The notes beneath the pieces were generated by a model, which made no database searches, was not told the DNA's origin, and saw only the letters and a list, made by a program, of their open reading frames with translations. Positions 24,201-34,500 of a stretch of DNA of 64,000 bases are shown one piece after another (position 1 is the stretch's first letter; each line of letters opens with the position of its first letter). The stretch spans positions 387,948,558-388,012,557 of the forward strand of contig NC_089490.1 in assembly GCF_036850765.1 (NCBI RefSeq), given 5' to 3'. A program made the position numbers and the translations under genes. This DNA is from Saccopteryx bilineata. Lineage: Eukaryota > Chordata > Mammalia > Chiroptera > Emballonuridae.

Positions 24201-26137
24201 CCCTCCATTGATATGGTTTAAACCCATGTGGCAGCTTCTCTAGCTCATTCCTCAGCCTTCTCTGGATCAAGAAAGTCACCCAAGAGTCAGGAGAGTGTTC
24301 TTCTGCTGGAGACAAATAGGGTGACCTTGCTAGACCTTGACTCTGGTCTAGAATGGTTACCACTAATAGGAAACCACCCATCGTCTCCATTTGTCCAGGT
24401 GATCTTAAGTCTTCTCTCCTCACAGTGTCACTGTTTCTCTGCTCTATCCCCACTGTTTCCCCTCTGCTTCATGGTGGTTTATGAATTTGGATGCTGCTGT
24501 GCACCCAAACTTTCCTTGAGGCAAAGTGCTACACCCTTATCCTTCTAGAAAGAGAAAAGCAATGCAGCAGAGCAGCATGTGCAAAGGCCCTGAGGTGGGA
24601 GGGAGCATGGTGTGTTCCAGGAACCAAGAGAAGGCCAGTGTGGCTGCAGCACAGTGAATAGGGCAGGACTAACTCAAGGAGAGGGCAGCAGCAGGGCCAT
24701 GCCATGCAGGGCCAGCAGGTTCATGTTGAGGATGCCAGAAGAGCTGTGGAAACCCACACCCCGTTCTACCTGGGCAATGGGGGCACCTGGCCATGATGGC
24801 ATTCTGGCTGCTCAGTGGCCAGGGATTAGGGGTGGGCCTGAGAGGACAGGAGGGATTTTTACACTGGTCCCAATGAGAAGTGGTGATGGTGAGGCCAGGT
24901 TGATGGCAGTGGAGACACAGAGCTAAGAACTTACTAAGCAGGTCTTGCAATGACACCCAGAGGCATAGGGGTAACCCCCACACAGCTCTGCACTCAGACA
25001 CTTCCCACCAGCCAGGGTGTGCTCAGAGGGACACAGACAGGGCGAGGACAGTCCTATGGGGACTGAAGCCATGCTCCTTGCCAACCGTGCTCCCTGAGGT
25101 TTAGGGCCACGTTGCCAGCTCCCCAGCTTCACACCCATCCTGACACTGGTCCCTGGCCTCTGGCCCCTGACCCCAGACTAGCCTTCGAGCCGTGGCTTCA
25201 CCTCTGGTCCTTTCTCCAGGGATGTTACACAGTGATCCTCAACGCCTTTGAAACCTACGTCTACCTGGCCGGAGCCCTCGCCATAGGGGTGCTGGCCATC
25301 GAGGTAAGTGAAGGCCCCACTTCTGTGGCTCCCCAGAGGCAGGACACACAGGGGTCTGGGCCAGACGCCCCATGATCTGCAGTCCCTAGCTCACCTCCGT
25401 TCACATGTCCTTAACTCAGGACCCATGGGTCCACCATTGTGTGTCTGCTGCCCGAGTCACTAAACTCCGGACATGTCTGAGCAAGTCTCTGGGAAATGGG
25501 TTCTGAGGGTCACTCCCACCCCCACCTCCCAACGCCACTCCCAATGCCCCAACCCCACCAAGGTCTCCAGGGAACCGTTGAACAGGATCCAAACAGCTGA
25601 CTCGAGGGAGGGGCTGCTGCCTGTGCTTCTGGGTCAGGCCCTTTCTCTCGGGCCTGTGGACTCGAACCCTAGCTCCCCCACATGTAGCTGTGTGACCTTA
25701 GGCAGGTGACACGACCCCGCGGTGCCTCCCTCCCTGGTCTGTGAGGTTTGCCTGGCACACAGTGAGCTCTGGAGACACACACAGGCCCAGAGAATGGATG
25801 TGTTTGGCCCAAGGTCCCCACTGGCAAGTAAGAAAGCTGGATTTGAACTCCTGTCTCTGGGTTTCCAAAGCCCCCTTCTCTCCATGGCTGCAGGGCGTGA
25901 AGGGGGCCAGTGGCCCCGAGAGGGGCCTGCCCCCAAGGCAGTATGGGAATCCCTACAGCAGGGCTGTGCTGAGAGTGAGGGGCCGGCCCCCTTCCTGCTG
26001 CAGGGCAGACAGCCCTTCCCCGCAGACTGGGTGGTCCCCTAGGGGGCTGGGGGCCCAGCCTGACTACTCAACTCCTGCTTTCCCTGCAGCTCTTTGCCAT
26101 GATCTTCGCCATGTGCCTCTTCCGGGGCATCCAGTAG
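9159..26137 (+). CDS. TSPAN18: TSPAN18, tetraspanin-18 (7 coding exons, 248 aa)
   Basis: Joined coding exons: 9159-9221, 11822-12016, 19625-19699, 20839-20937, 21485-21667, 25220-25303, 26090-26137. All introns are GT-AG and fall in phase 0. The 248-residue product has the tetraspanin plan. It has four membrane segments: TM1 about 12-36, TM2 about 55-79, TM3 about 84-107, TM4 about 218-243. A large extracellular loop carries the CCG motif at 147-149, then Cys176-Cys177, Cys194 and Cys207. Sequons NLT (N111, across an exon junction) and NDT (N129) lie in that loop. Juxtamembrane cysteines (C5, C8, C73/C74, C242) are likely palmitoylation sites by family analogy. Sequence and length match TSPAN18 as I know it. 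Published work links the protein to endothelial Orai1/calcium signalling and to neural-crest cadherin control. The start ATG has A at -3 and G at +4. No disruption is seen. Confidence 0.97.
9698..9898 (-). mobile_element. Bat tRNA-derived SINE (VES-like), minus strand
   Basis: It is flanked by a perfect 16-bp duplication ACCAGCAACGTGATTT (9682-9697 and 9899-9914). On the minus strand the tRNA-like head precedes a GA/CT-rich linker and an AT-rich tail. It lies in TSPAN18's first coding-region intron, about 480 bp after the start-codon exon. The perfect duplication argues for a recent insertion. Confidence 0.92.
11822..12016 (+). CDS. TSPAN18: TSPAN18 coding exon 2 (residues 22-86)
   Basis: Acceptor ...GCGAGCAG, donor GTGAGT. 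The exon encodes the rest of TM1, the small extracellular loop ([19 protein letters not shown]), TM2, and the [14 protein letters not shown] inner loop. The Cys-Cys pair in that inner loop is a typical tetraspanin palmitoylation position. The 195-nt exon is 65 whole codons. Confidence 0.96.
13210..13224 (-). promoter_or_regulatory. Strong CTCF-like motif
   Basis: The minus strand reads CCACTAGGGGGCGCC, an excellent match to the CTCF core consensus. It is not inside a recognised SINE. Motif match only; occupancy is unknown. Confidence 0.55.
13620..13920. repeat. CT-rich low-complexity tract
   Basis: About 300 bp of imperfect CTCTCTGCCT/CTCCCTC repeats on the plus strand. The ORFs through it on both strands are compositional. 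Confidence 0.85.
14075..14450 (+). mobile_element. Bat tRNA-derived SINE (long Rhin-type)
   Basis: The head GCCCTGGCCGGTTGGCTCAG is followed by box B GGTTTGATTCCC. It is flanked by a perfect 15-bp duplication AAGAGTATGTCAGGG (14060-14074 and 14451-14465). It contains the core TGCCCCCTGGTGGGC near 14344-14358. Confidence 0.93.
15945..16110 (+). repeat. MIR fragment
   Basis: Contains CTGTTACCTGACCTCTCTGA followed by ACCTCAGATTCC and a degenerate tail ending in ACACTTGCTAAGTG. Moderate similarity only. Confidence 0.6.
18919..19340. repeat. 36-bp minisatellite, 12 copies
   Basis: The unit is GTCCAGCTCTGCCGGGTAGG then GCCGTTCAGACTGAYC. Eleven copies are 36 bp; copy 6 (19099-19124) has lost 10 bp. 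Because the period is a multiple of three and lacks stops, both strands show repeat ORFs with 12-residue periods ([12 protein letters not shown] on plus). They are not judged real proteins. Confidence 0.96.
19625..19699 (+). CDS. TSPAN18: TSPAN18 coding exon 3 (residues 87-111)
   Basis: Acceptor TTCTCTCCGCAG, donor GTACGT. It encodes TM3 ([20 protein letters not shown] and following), ending with REN. The Asn is the first residue of an N-L-T glycosylation sequon completed by the next exon. 75 nt, 25 codons. Confidence 0.96.
20839..20937 (+). CDS. TSPAN18: TSPAN18 coding exon 4 (residues 112-144)
   Basis: Acceptor CTCTGCCTCCAG, donor GTGAGT. It encodes the first part of the large extracellular loop, including the NDT sequon at residue 129. 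99 nt, 33 codons. It is flanked by introns of 1139 and 547 bp. Confidence 0.96.
21485..21667 (+). CDS. TSPAN18: TSPAN18 coding exon 5 (residues 145-205)
   Basis: Acceptor TCTTCTCCTAG, donor GTACAG. It encodes the diagnostic tetraspanin CCG motif (FGCCGVNG), then EACC and EEC cysteines. These form the disulfide-bonded variable part of the large extracellular loop. 183 nt, 61 codons. Confidence 0.96.
21668..25219 (+). other. TSPAN18: TSPAN18 intron between coding exons 5 and 6 (3.55 kb)
   Basis: No gene is seen inside. An L2-like segment lies at about 22260-22560. Stretches at 22965-23060 and 24050-24130 resemble old interspersed repeats whose family I cannot name. A 22-bp unit containing GATATCCCC, CATAG and TCTTAT is repeated about 2.5 times at 23712-23773. 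Confidence 0.6.
25220..25303 (+). CDS. TSPAN18: TSPAN18 coding exon 6 (residues 206-233)
   Basis: Acceptor CCTTTCTCCAG, donor GTAAGT. It starts with GCY, the last conserved loop cysteine (C207), and runs into TM4 ([17 protein letters not shown]). 84 nt, 28 codons. Confidence 0.96.
26090..26137 (+). CDS. TSPAN18: TSPAN18 coding exon 7 (residues 234-248) and stop
   Basis: Acceptor CTTTCCCTGCAG. It encodes [15 protein letters not shown] and a TAG stop at 26135-26137: the end of TM4 and a very short cytosolic tail. Confidence 0.96.
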   Translation, partial: LFAMIFAMCLFRGIQ

Positions 26138-29100
26138 AGGGCGTGGCCTGAAGCCTGAAGACTCACCCTGCCCACCACTGTCCAGCACCCAGTGCCCTCC
26201 CCTACCCACACCCCTGCCCCCTTGTTCCGGGGGGAGGAGGTGAGGCCATTGTGAGTGGCCAGGAGAAGGGGCAGGGGAAAAGAGCTATTTTTTTAACAAA
26301 ACAAAATGACAAAAATACGAATTGATCTAACCCGCCTGGACTCCGGGGTGGGGGCCGTGGGCTTTCTGCACCCAAGACGCAGTCTGCACTAGAGACCAAA
26401 GGAACACTGGTCCCAGGCCCCTTCCTGGGCCTAGCCGGGCTCTGGCAGCCCCGGGCCTGGGCCCTCTCCTCCCAGCTTCAGGACCTGGTGCCAAGAAAGG
26501 GAGGATTTCGGCAACAAGGAGGCAAAAGCCAGTCTTGGAGAGAGGTCCCCAGAGCCCAGGGGACCTAGCGCGACTCGGTTGCCACGTCCTTGAGAACTCA
26601 GCCCCTTCTCGCAGCCCCTGGTGCTCTGCTCCACGGAGTAGGCCCCGCTCCTGCTCAGGCCGAGATGGCCCACGGACACGGGAGCCAGGAACGGCCCAGC
26701 TGCTGGACCAGACCACCCGGCGGGCCCAGTCGCGTCCAGGTCACACCGCACATGCGCAGCAGTCCAAACAAGAACCGGGTCGTCTCCAGGCTGCCGCCAC
26801 TCCCTCCAGGGCTGCTGGTCCAGCAGAGCTGCCGCTCACGCCCCTCCCTGGCCTCCCTGGCCTCAGCATCACGGTCCCCGAGAAGAGACGGGCCAGGCCA
26901 GCCAGAACTGCCTCTTACCGGTTCCACAGCTAAGAAGGGTCCCCCCTGGCCTCCCTCCCACCTCCCCACACTTCTCAGCCCACAGAAACACATGTGTACA
27001 CACACCAGAGTCCCTTATCCACGCTGCCGGTCGCTCCTCACAAGCTGTTCCCTGTCCTCCATCAACTCCCTGGCTCCCCAGGCAGGAAGGAGCCCCCACA
27101 ATCATCTGGTTCTTCCCTCCCCGTCCAGAACGATGGTTTGGATATCTTCTGTAAAATCGCTGTCAAGACATCTCTACCCTCTTCTTGCACACCTCCCGGG
27201 ATGGGGAGTTCACTACCTCCCAGGACAGCATTCTGCCTTTGGACTGCTGACTTGAGCATCAGCTCAATACACAGCAGAGACCTCTGCTTTTCTGTGGTTC
27301 CATCCAAAGCATACCACTTGCTCTCTCTCCTTCCCTGAGTGTTAAAGCCACACATTGCCTCTCTCTGAGCCCCATTATCTCCAGGCTGAAGAACTCCAGG
27401 GCATCTCATTTCGGCTGTGACATGGTTTCCTGTCCCTTCACCGTCCATAGCACGTTTCCGACTGCTCCCTCCAGGTTCAAGCAGGAAGAGCTTTTTCCAC
27501 AGACACTGACACCTACAAGTCAGCCCCTCAAAACACAGATCTCTAATTCCAGAGCAGTGTCGGCAACTGGATTGCAAGATGCCTCAACCCCGACCGGTCA
27601 GGAGCCAGGAGCGGCTGGTGGAGGCTGTGCAGAGGACCCGGGTTTGGTCTGGGCTCCATCAGAAAGAGCACTGTCATCCTGGTTGGTGACGTCTGCCACA
27701 CGCACGGGAATGGGAGTGGCAGCCTGGTGCCTGCCGTCCTCTCCACTGTCTCTCTTCAGGGTCTAGGACAAGCCCACTCTGACTGACAGGCCCCGTGCCA
27801 GCTTCCAGCCACCCCTCCTGTGTTCCAAGCGCTGGGGGAGAGAGCTGCCGCCTAGAGCTCAGTGCTCCCCTGTTCGCCACCCGCCCCCTCCTGAGGAGCA
27901 GCCAGAGCTCTGTGCCTGCGTGAAGATTGGGTTGGACCTTCCTCCCCTCCTTTACCCTCTCCCGCCCTCCGTCTGGCCCCACCCTCCGTCTGGCCCCGCC
28001 CTCCGTCTGGCCCCACCCACTGGGTCTCTCCAAACTGCCCCTGTAACAGCCTGCCCTGACGACTCCATGCCACGAGCTCCCTAGCAGCTGGGCAGCCCTG
28101 GACCCAGGGGGGCCTGCAGCTGGTGCCCCAGCCCAGCCTGAGAGGGACCTGGGCCGGCCCCTCCAGGTCCACCCACACATACCCATCTTCTTGGGAGAGG
28201 CAAATGGCTGGTCTGAGGTTGGCAAAAAAAAAAAAAAAAAGAAAAAGCAGCCCAGGCTGGGTAGACGGGTCTCGAGGTCTGACTGGGCAGCTGCGTGGCT
28301 CTGGTCCAGGGGCAGCCCCACAGGACCCAGGGCCTGGAAGGCAGGAAGTGCCCAGACGGCACCGGCCCCTCCAGTCTCTCCCATTCCACGCTCCTGGCCC
28401 CGGCAGAGTTTGAGGGAAGTCATGGAGAACCATTTGGCTGAGGTGGGCTCGCAGGTGGGTATGACTCCCGCCAAGGGCTTTCCAGAGTGGGGGCCAGCCA
28501 ACCCTCCGTCTGCCCTGCTGACCTCCTCAGCCACTGGCCACGTGCTCGGGCTGCAGAGGGGCGGCGGGATCTGCTCAGGCTGGCAGCTGTCTGCAAGGCT
28601 GCCGGGGGCCATTCTGAGGGCGGTGGGAAGCCAGGTCCTGCCCCAACCCAAGAGCCTCTCTCTCAGGCTCCGGTCTGGCCACGCTGGTCCAGACAGAGCC
28701 CGTCCGTACCCGGTGCTGGCGGCTGCAGGGGGCAGCGGGTAGGGATGCCTCTGCAGACTTCGTTATGACCTGGTGACAGGACAAGGGCCAGGGAAGACCT
28801 CCGACAGGAGTCAAACACCCACCCTGTTCGTCCCTGCTCCAGAACCCCTGCCTCTGGGAGGAGGGGATACGTGTCAGGGGCTGGGGCCTGTCCTCAGCCT
28901 CCCTGGTCCCTTTCTCCCACCCATGCCTGCGGGGCACAGTCAGGACCCCCCCCCAGCAAGCTGAGGCCCCAGCACCCCATCTCCGCAGAAGCCCCCTCTT
29001 CCTTTCCCTCATGGGCCCTATGTTCAAAGTCTATTTTGAAAATTGTAAATGTCCCTGCAGTAGATAGCAGAGCTAATTTATCGTTTACTTCCGTGAGCCC

Positions 29101-29235
29101 CCTTTTTATATTATATATCAAGAGTTTTTGTAATATAAAACAGGACACCCACACTGATGGTTTTGCACTGGTTTTTGTGACTGTTTCTTACAAAAAGAAA
29201 AAGGAACGAAGAATAAATAGTGACCATGAAGAGAG
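26138..29235 (+). other. TSPAN18: TSPAN18 3' UTR
   Basis: It extends from the stop codon to just past the only canonical AATAAA. The last 200 bp are AT-rich and look conserved. They include TGCACTG at 29164-29170, a seed match to the miR-148/152 family as I know it. Also inside are a 17-bp unit (CCCTCCGTCTGGCCCCR) repeated three times near 27967-28017 and an A-run at 28224-28241. Extent is inferred; no transcript evidence was available. Confidence 0.75.
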
Positions 29236-31401
29236 GTGGTCTTGATTTGGGGGCAGGGTAGACAGGGGCCGGGGCAAGAGCTTGGCAAGAGACTCCCGGG
29301 CTCTTGTGGCAGAGGGGGTCTGGGGGGTCTGGGGGAACTGGGAAGGGGTGTTCCGGGGCTTCCCAGGCCATCCGGATGGGAGCTGGGCCCACAAGAGGCC
29401 TTCCCGATGAGACATGGGTTCCTCTGTCCCTCTCCCCTTGCCGCTGTCTCCTCCCCAATCGGGGCTCAACAGCCCGCCTGCCCCCACCCCCAGGCCACGC
29501 CTGTCTACCAGACCTTACCCTGCAGGCCTCACTGGGATGTTTAACCAAGCAGCGCCTAATTCCACCACCACGGCTGTGTGGGCCTGGACGGCGCCCTCCC
29601 AGCGGGCCCTCACCACCGCCTGTGGGACCAGTCCGTGCCCCGCCCCTCACCCCAGCGGACAGGGAGGTGCCTTGGCCAGCTCAGCCCTGGCTTATGCCCA
29701 ACGCAGAGCCCGACTCCAGAGCCCCAGCCCCACTTCCCTGCTGGCCTCGGGAGGGGTCCACCAGCCGTGCCCAGCGGATACTAGGACAAACTACCCATCG
29801 GCCACTGGAGGACAAAGCCTGGCCTTAAAAAAAAAGGGTCAGATTAAGGATGTGGTCACCAACACTACCTCCCAAAGTCGACAGTGGCCCCCAGCCTGCC
29901 CAGGGCTCTCCCTGGGGACAGGCACAGACTTCAATGACAAGGAAGGATGCCAGGAAAGGGCAGGTCCTTCCTTAGAGCCCTGGTTTCCTTCTGTTCGACC
30001 ATGGTTGCCAGCTACACAGCCCTGGGCACCGGACCTGCTGGGCCTCCCTGCCCAGCTGTGTGCCAGTGATGGAGCCACTGCTCTTCTGGACACTGGGCAT
30101 GTGTCTGCGGGGACAGCTGAGCACGGGGAGGACAGGGTGAGGCTCAGTGTGGACGGGGCAAGGTCCCCAGACACAGGCCCACCGGGCAGTAGCCAGAACT
30201 GGGCTACTTCAAAGGACCATCCATCTATCTTGTCTCTCTAAGACGCTCTATTCGAAGATGGAAAGTGAGGCTGGAGCCTGGGCTGCTGCTCTCCGCACCT
30301 GTCCCCAAACCCAGGGGCTGCCATCCCTGGTGAGCACACCTGTGTCCTGGGGGAGGGGAGGAGAGCGCTGGGAGGGGGAGGGAGTACGTGGGGACACACA
30401 GGCGGGGGGGGGCTATAGGGGGGTCTCTAGCTCTGAGGGCACCAGGTGCCATCCTTCTCCACGGCATCTGTGGGGGGTGGGAGACGAGAGGAGGTGGTCT
30501 ATGAAATACTTCTACTCATTTCTCCTGCTGAGTGTGAAGGACACCCAGTCCTATCTTGCCTGACCTTGGGCGCAGCCCAGGCTGGAGGTCCAGAGGGCTG
30601 CACCCGGGGGAAGGGGAAGGGTAGATGAGGGGCTGAGCCAGGTGAGCATCAGACCCTGGAGAACGTGCCAAGGGACAAGGACAATGTCACCGTTTCTCTT
30701 CCTTCATCTCCAACCCCAGGATTCACAGGTGGCCTCCAGCTGGGGATATCTGTTCGTCAGGGCCAGCAGCGCCTGGACCCAGGCCAGCTGGAGGCATGTG
30801 GCCTATGTCACAGGAAGGCGGCAAGGCCGTGCTAAGTCAGCCACCCCTGCCCATCGGCCTGCAGCTGGGCTGTGGTGAGGGAGGTGTGTGTGTTTAGGGG
30901 TGGAGAAGGGCCCCCACGTGTGGGGAGGGCCCACAGCAAGTAGGGGCACAAGGTCAAGTTCTTGGGCTTGCCAGGCATAGGCAGAAGCCAAGTCCAGCTG
31001 CTTGGGCACCGGATGGACTGCAGGTGAAGGGGAGGGCCAGGGGACAGCCCATAGCCTCTCAAAAGACAGAAGAGCCTCCAGGCACAAGGGGAAGCGGCCC
31101 CCGTTCCAGCCCGATCCTCGAGAGGAGACGCAGGCTCTTCAGGCAGTGTCTACCCAGGGGGCCTGCAGGCCGAGGGGCCCCAGGAAAGGAGTCACTGTGT
31201 GGGGCAGAGATCAGCACAGAGGCCCTGTCCCTCCCGAGACCTGCAAGTCCAGGCCACAGCCTCTGGGGAGTGCCTGGGAGGAAGGAGAGGGGCTGCGCCT
31301 GTCCGCCCGGTGCAGGGCAGGCTCCCTCCCGCCTTCCGTGAACCAAAGGGAAACTGAGGCCCGGGGTCTCCCTGCCCCAGAGGAACCCCGCCAGTGCTCA
31401 G
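29077..31401 (-). other. TP53I11: Probable TP53I11 3' UTR / convergent inter-gene segment
   Basis: No ORF of interest. No AATAAA or ATTAAA is seen on the minus strand between the stop codon and 29218. The nearest variant signals are TATAAA (plus TTTATA, 29105-29110), AGTAAA (29084-29089) and GATAAA (29077-29082). If they are used, the UTR is about 2.3 kb and overlaps the last 100-150 nt of TSPAN18's UTR. The end point is inference. Confidence 0.45.
29212..29217 (+). terminator. TSPAN18: TSPAN18 polyadenylation signal AATAAA
   Basis: AATAAA is followed within 25-40 bp by a GT-rich stretch (GGTGGTCTTGATTTGGGGG), the usual downstream element. No other canonical signal was seen on this strand between 26138 and here. 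Confidence 0.75.
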
Positions 31402-31535
31402 CTAGATTTTCTTGGGTTTCCGGCCGACTTGGTAATAGTAGTAAATGCTGATGGCGATGAAGAGAAGGCGGCTGGCCAGGAGCAGCAGGACCCCCAGGGA
31501 CACGAGGCCCGTCTCGGCCAGTGTGGCAGTGACCA
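31402..31535 (-). CDS. TP53I11: TP53I11 coding exon 6 (residues 146-189) and stop
   Basis: Acceptor CTTTCTCCCACAG. It encodes [20 protein letters not shown], then [20 protein letters not shown] and KKI, with TAG at 31404-31402. This holds the last membrane segment and a basic tail whose final five residues KPKKI fit a KxKxx di-lysine pattern. Confidence 0.96.
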
Positions 31536-34500
31536 CTGTGGGAGAAAGGCCAGGGTCAGAGGTCAGAGGAGGGATGTGGCCTCACCCCACCTCAGGACAG
31601 CATGCTCGTCCGGGAGCCCTGCGGAGGGGAGGGCCGCCTCTCTGGACCCGCCCTGACCCAGGGGGCTCTGCCAGCTGGCTGACCCCACAGACGTGTCTGT
31701 TCTGATGTCCCCACATGGCAGGAAGGGGGTGAGCACGTGGGCAGAGCCGGTGTGTGCCGCCACACCTGTGCTGGGTGCGGGCATTTGCCCACGTGTGTGG
31801 GGGAGACTGTAGGAATGCCTGTGTGTGTATTCAGGAGATACAGCTGTGTCAGCACAGGGGCTCAGGCACAAAGGTAAAACACAGCCACAGGGGTCCCTCC
31901 CCCTCAGACAGGCTTCCCTCACTTCCTAGAAACCTACGTGGCACGAGCTGTGGGGGCAAAGCTGCCCTGCCCACACCCCGCCATCAGCCTCCCGCCCTGC
32001 CTACCTCGGGACTCACCCAAGAACTGGATCCCAAAGTAGCAGGCTTCCGTGAGCAGAGTCCACCGGATGATAACCTTCTCGGCCGTGTAGAGAGCATTCC
32101 ACATGATCAGGGAGATGCCTAGGCCATGACAAAGAGGGGTTTGGGGCCAGACAGCCTGACCACCCACCCCTTCAGGGCAGGGACGGGGGGTGTGCTCCTT
32201 GTCCCTCCGCCCCCACATAGCAGGGAGCCAGGACCCGGTACCCCCACCTCTCCTGCCCCCAAGCACTTCCTCCAGTGAACACTCCTCATCTGTCTATCCC
32301 CTGCCCCAGTCCCTGCAGGTTCAGGTCGGCTGTGTCACCAACCAGTAAGTCCATTCCTGTCACACCCCCTCACTGGAACTCAGTCCTTCACCTGTAAAAT
32401 GGGAGACCTGAGTTCCAGGTCTCCTGCCTCTATCAGGTTCTGTTACGATTCTGGGTTGATGGCAGTCTATGAGTACATGGTTACCTGGTCCTACAACCAC
32501 ATTTTCTTTTTAAATGGACTCCTAGAGACAGAAAGCCTGAGCCCATTAAGGAATGTCTCTAAGGAATCCCCCAGGGGAGGTAGGCAGCCCATATTTCCAG
32601 TGGGGGAACCACTTACTTAGCCTTTACCAGGCCAAGCATCCTCAGTCTCTGCTGGCTCTGAACACCAGACACGTACTTATTTAATTTCAACAAACCCAAG
32701 CCCAAAGCTCTAGCTCTCCCACTTGTGGGTGAAGTGCTTGAAGCCATCCCTGTGTCCACCACCCCCTGCCCCAGAGGTCCTGGAGCTGGCCCTTGACAGT
32801 TGAGTGGAAATGCAATCAGCACAAGACTGGGGGGAAACGGCATGTGCAAAGGCCCAGAGGCCTTCTGAAACTGGGGATGAGGCATCATGAGGTATGGCTG
32901 CATGTGGGGGAGGTAGCTTTGGGAAGGCAGGCTGGATCCACCCACAGAAGACCCTGAATGCCCGGTGGAACATCTGGGACTTTATTCTGAAAGCAATCGG
33001 GAGCTACAAAATGTTTTGGAGAAGGAGAGGAACACCATCTATGTTATTCAGCTTCCTAACAGGCACTGTGTGTGACTCAAGATTGAAGAGGAAACAGAAG
33101 TGGTTCAAATGAGAGGCCCAAGGGCATGAGGGGTTCTGCAGACACAGTGTAGAGTTGCCTGCATCTCTAGACTGTGAGGCCCTGGAGGGCAGGGCCTTGC
33201 CTCATTCATCTTTGCACCCCAGTGCCCAGGTGGTGCACTACACCCAGCATATGCTCCGTAGATCTTGTCTTAGACTCTTAGACTATGGCAAAGACGCCCC
33301 AATCCACTGGGCTCATTCTACAAGTGGCCACAAGATGGCAGCATACACCCAGCAGAGAGAGACATCAGCTGAAGGAGGGGTCTAAGAAGGTGAGCTCCCA
33401 CACAAAGGAAGGCTCCCCAAGTTCCCCTCAACCCAGTTGGTCTAACTGCCCATCACCTCCCTCAGAGTCCTCCCCAGCAATACTCACTGAGGAGGGCACC
33501 CCCGTAGAGGCGAATGGGGGTCTTGCTGGTCACCTGGGCTCCATCAAAGACTGCGTCATAGAGCTGGTCAGGGAGGGCAAGGGCCTGGGGACAGCGGGTG
33601 GGAGACACTGTGGAAACCCCCTGGATATCTTCCTTCCCCAGGAACAGGGCCAGGGTCTCTGAGGCAGTCCGGGGTCAGGACGTGAATTGCCCCCCACCCC
33701 TCCATGCCAGGACGGAAGGTGACAGGGCTGCCAGGGGCGGAGTGGGAGCCATGGCCACGGGGCCCCCCACCCTTCCATGCCAAGACGGAAGGTGACAGGG
33801 TTGCCAGGGGCGGAGTGAGAGCCATGGCCACGGGGCCCAGGATGCTCTGGGGCAGGCAGGCACAGGTGGGACGAGTGTCAGGTGCCAGGACACGGAGGCA
33901 GCCAGCAAGTGCTGACAGATGGCGCCTCAGCATGACGGTGGGAGAGGCAGCAGGGCCCCAGGGCAGGGGAGGAGCCCTGGTTAGGCCTGGGGTTCCCAGG
34001 GCTGCGGTGGGGGCTCACCATGATGGCAATGCCGGAGAAGAGCACAGCAGAGACAAACTGCCAGACCCTGGGGAGGCAGCCATAGGAAGGTCACAGCCAG
34101 GCCACTAGCTGCCACCCCCAGCCCCCAGGGGACCCACCCCTCTCCAGCCAAGGTGCCCAGGGATGGCTGGTTTGGGGAGAGGGAATGAGATGAGACCAGT
34201 CAAGGGCAAGACCAGAGGGCAAGGCAGTCCAAACCCCACCCCTCACCAACACACACGTCATGCTCACCTCAGTCCCAAAGGCTCCCGAACAGCAAACTTG
34301 ATTTCATTGCCCAACACCTGGCTGATCTGTGGACACAGAGGGGTTAGAGGCCACCAGGGTGAAGGCAAGTGCTCAGCATGCCCAGCCCACTCAACCCCCG
34401 AGACCCTCCGCTCACCCCCCGCTCACCCTCCGCGTGCTCAGGGGTCCACCTGGGTACCTCTGCTTAGCCCGCCAGCCACCCAGGCTGGAAGGGTCACACT

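Noticed and set aside
27674..28651. 325-residue minus-strand ORF in the TSPAN18 3' UTR
   Set aside because: Compositional ORF in GC-rich UTR, with a run of phenylalanines encoded by the plus-strand A-run near 28230; no domain.
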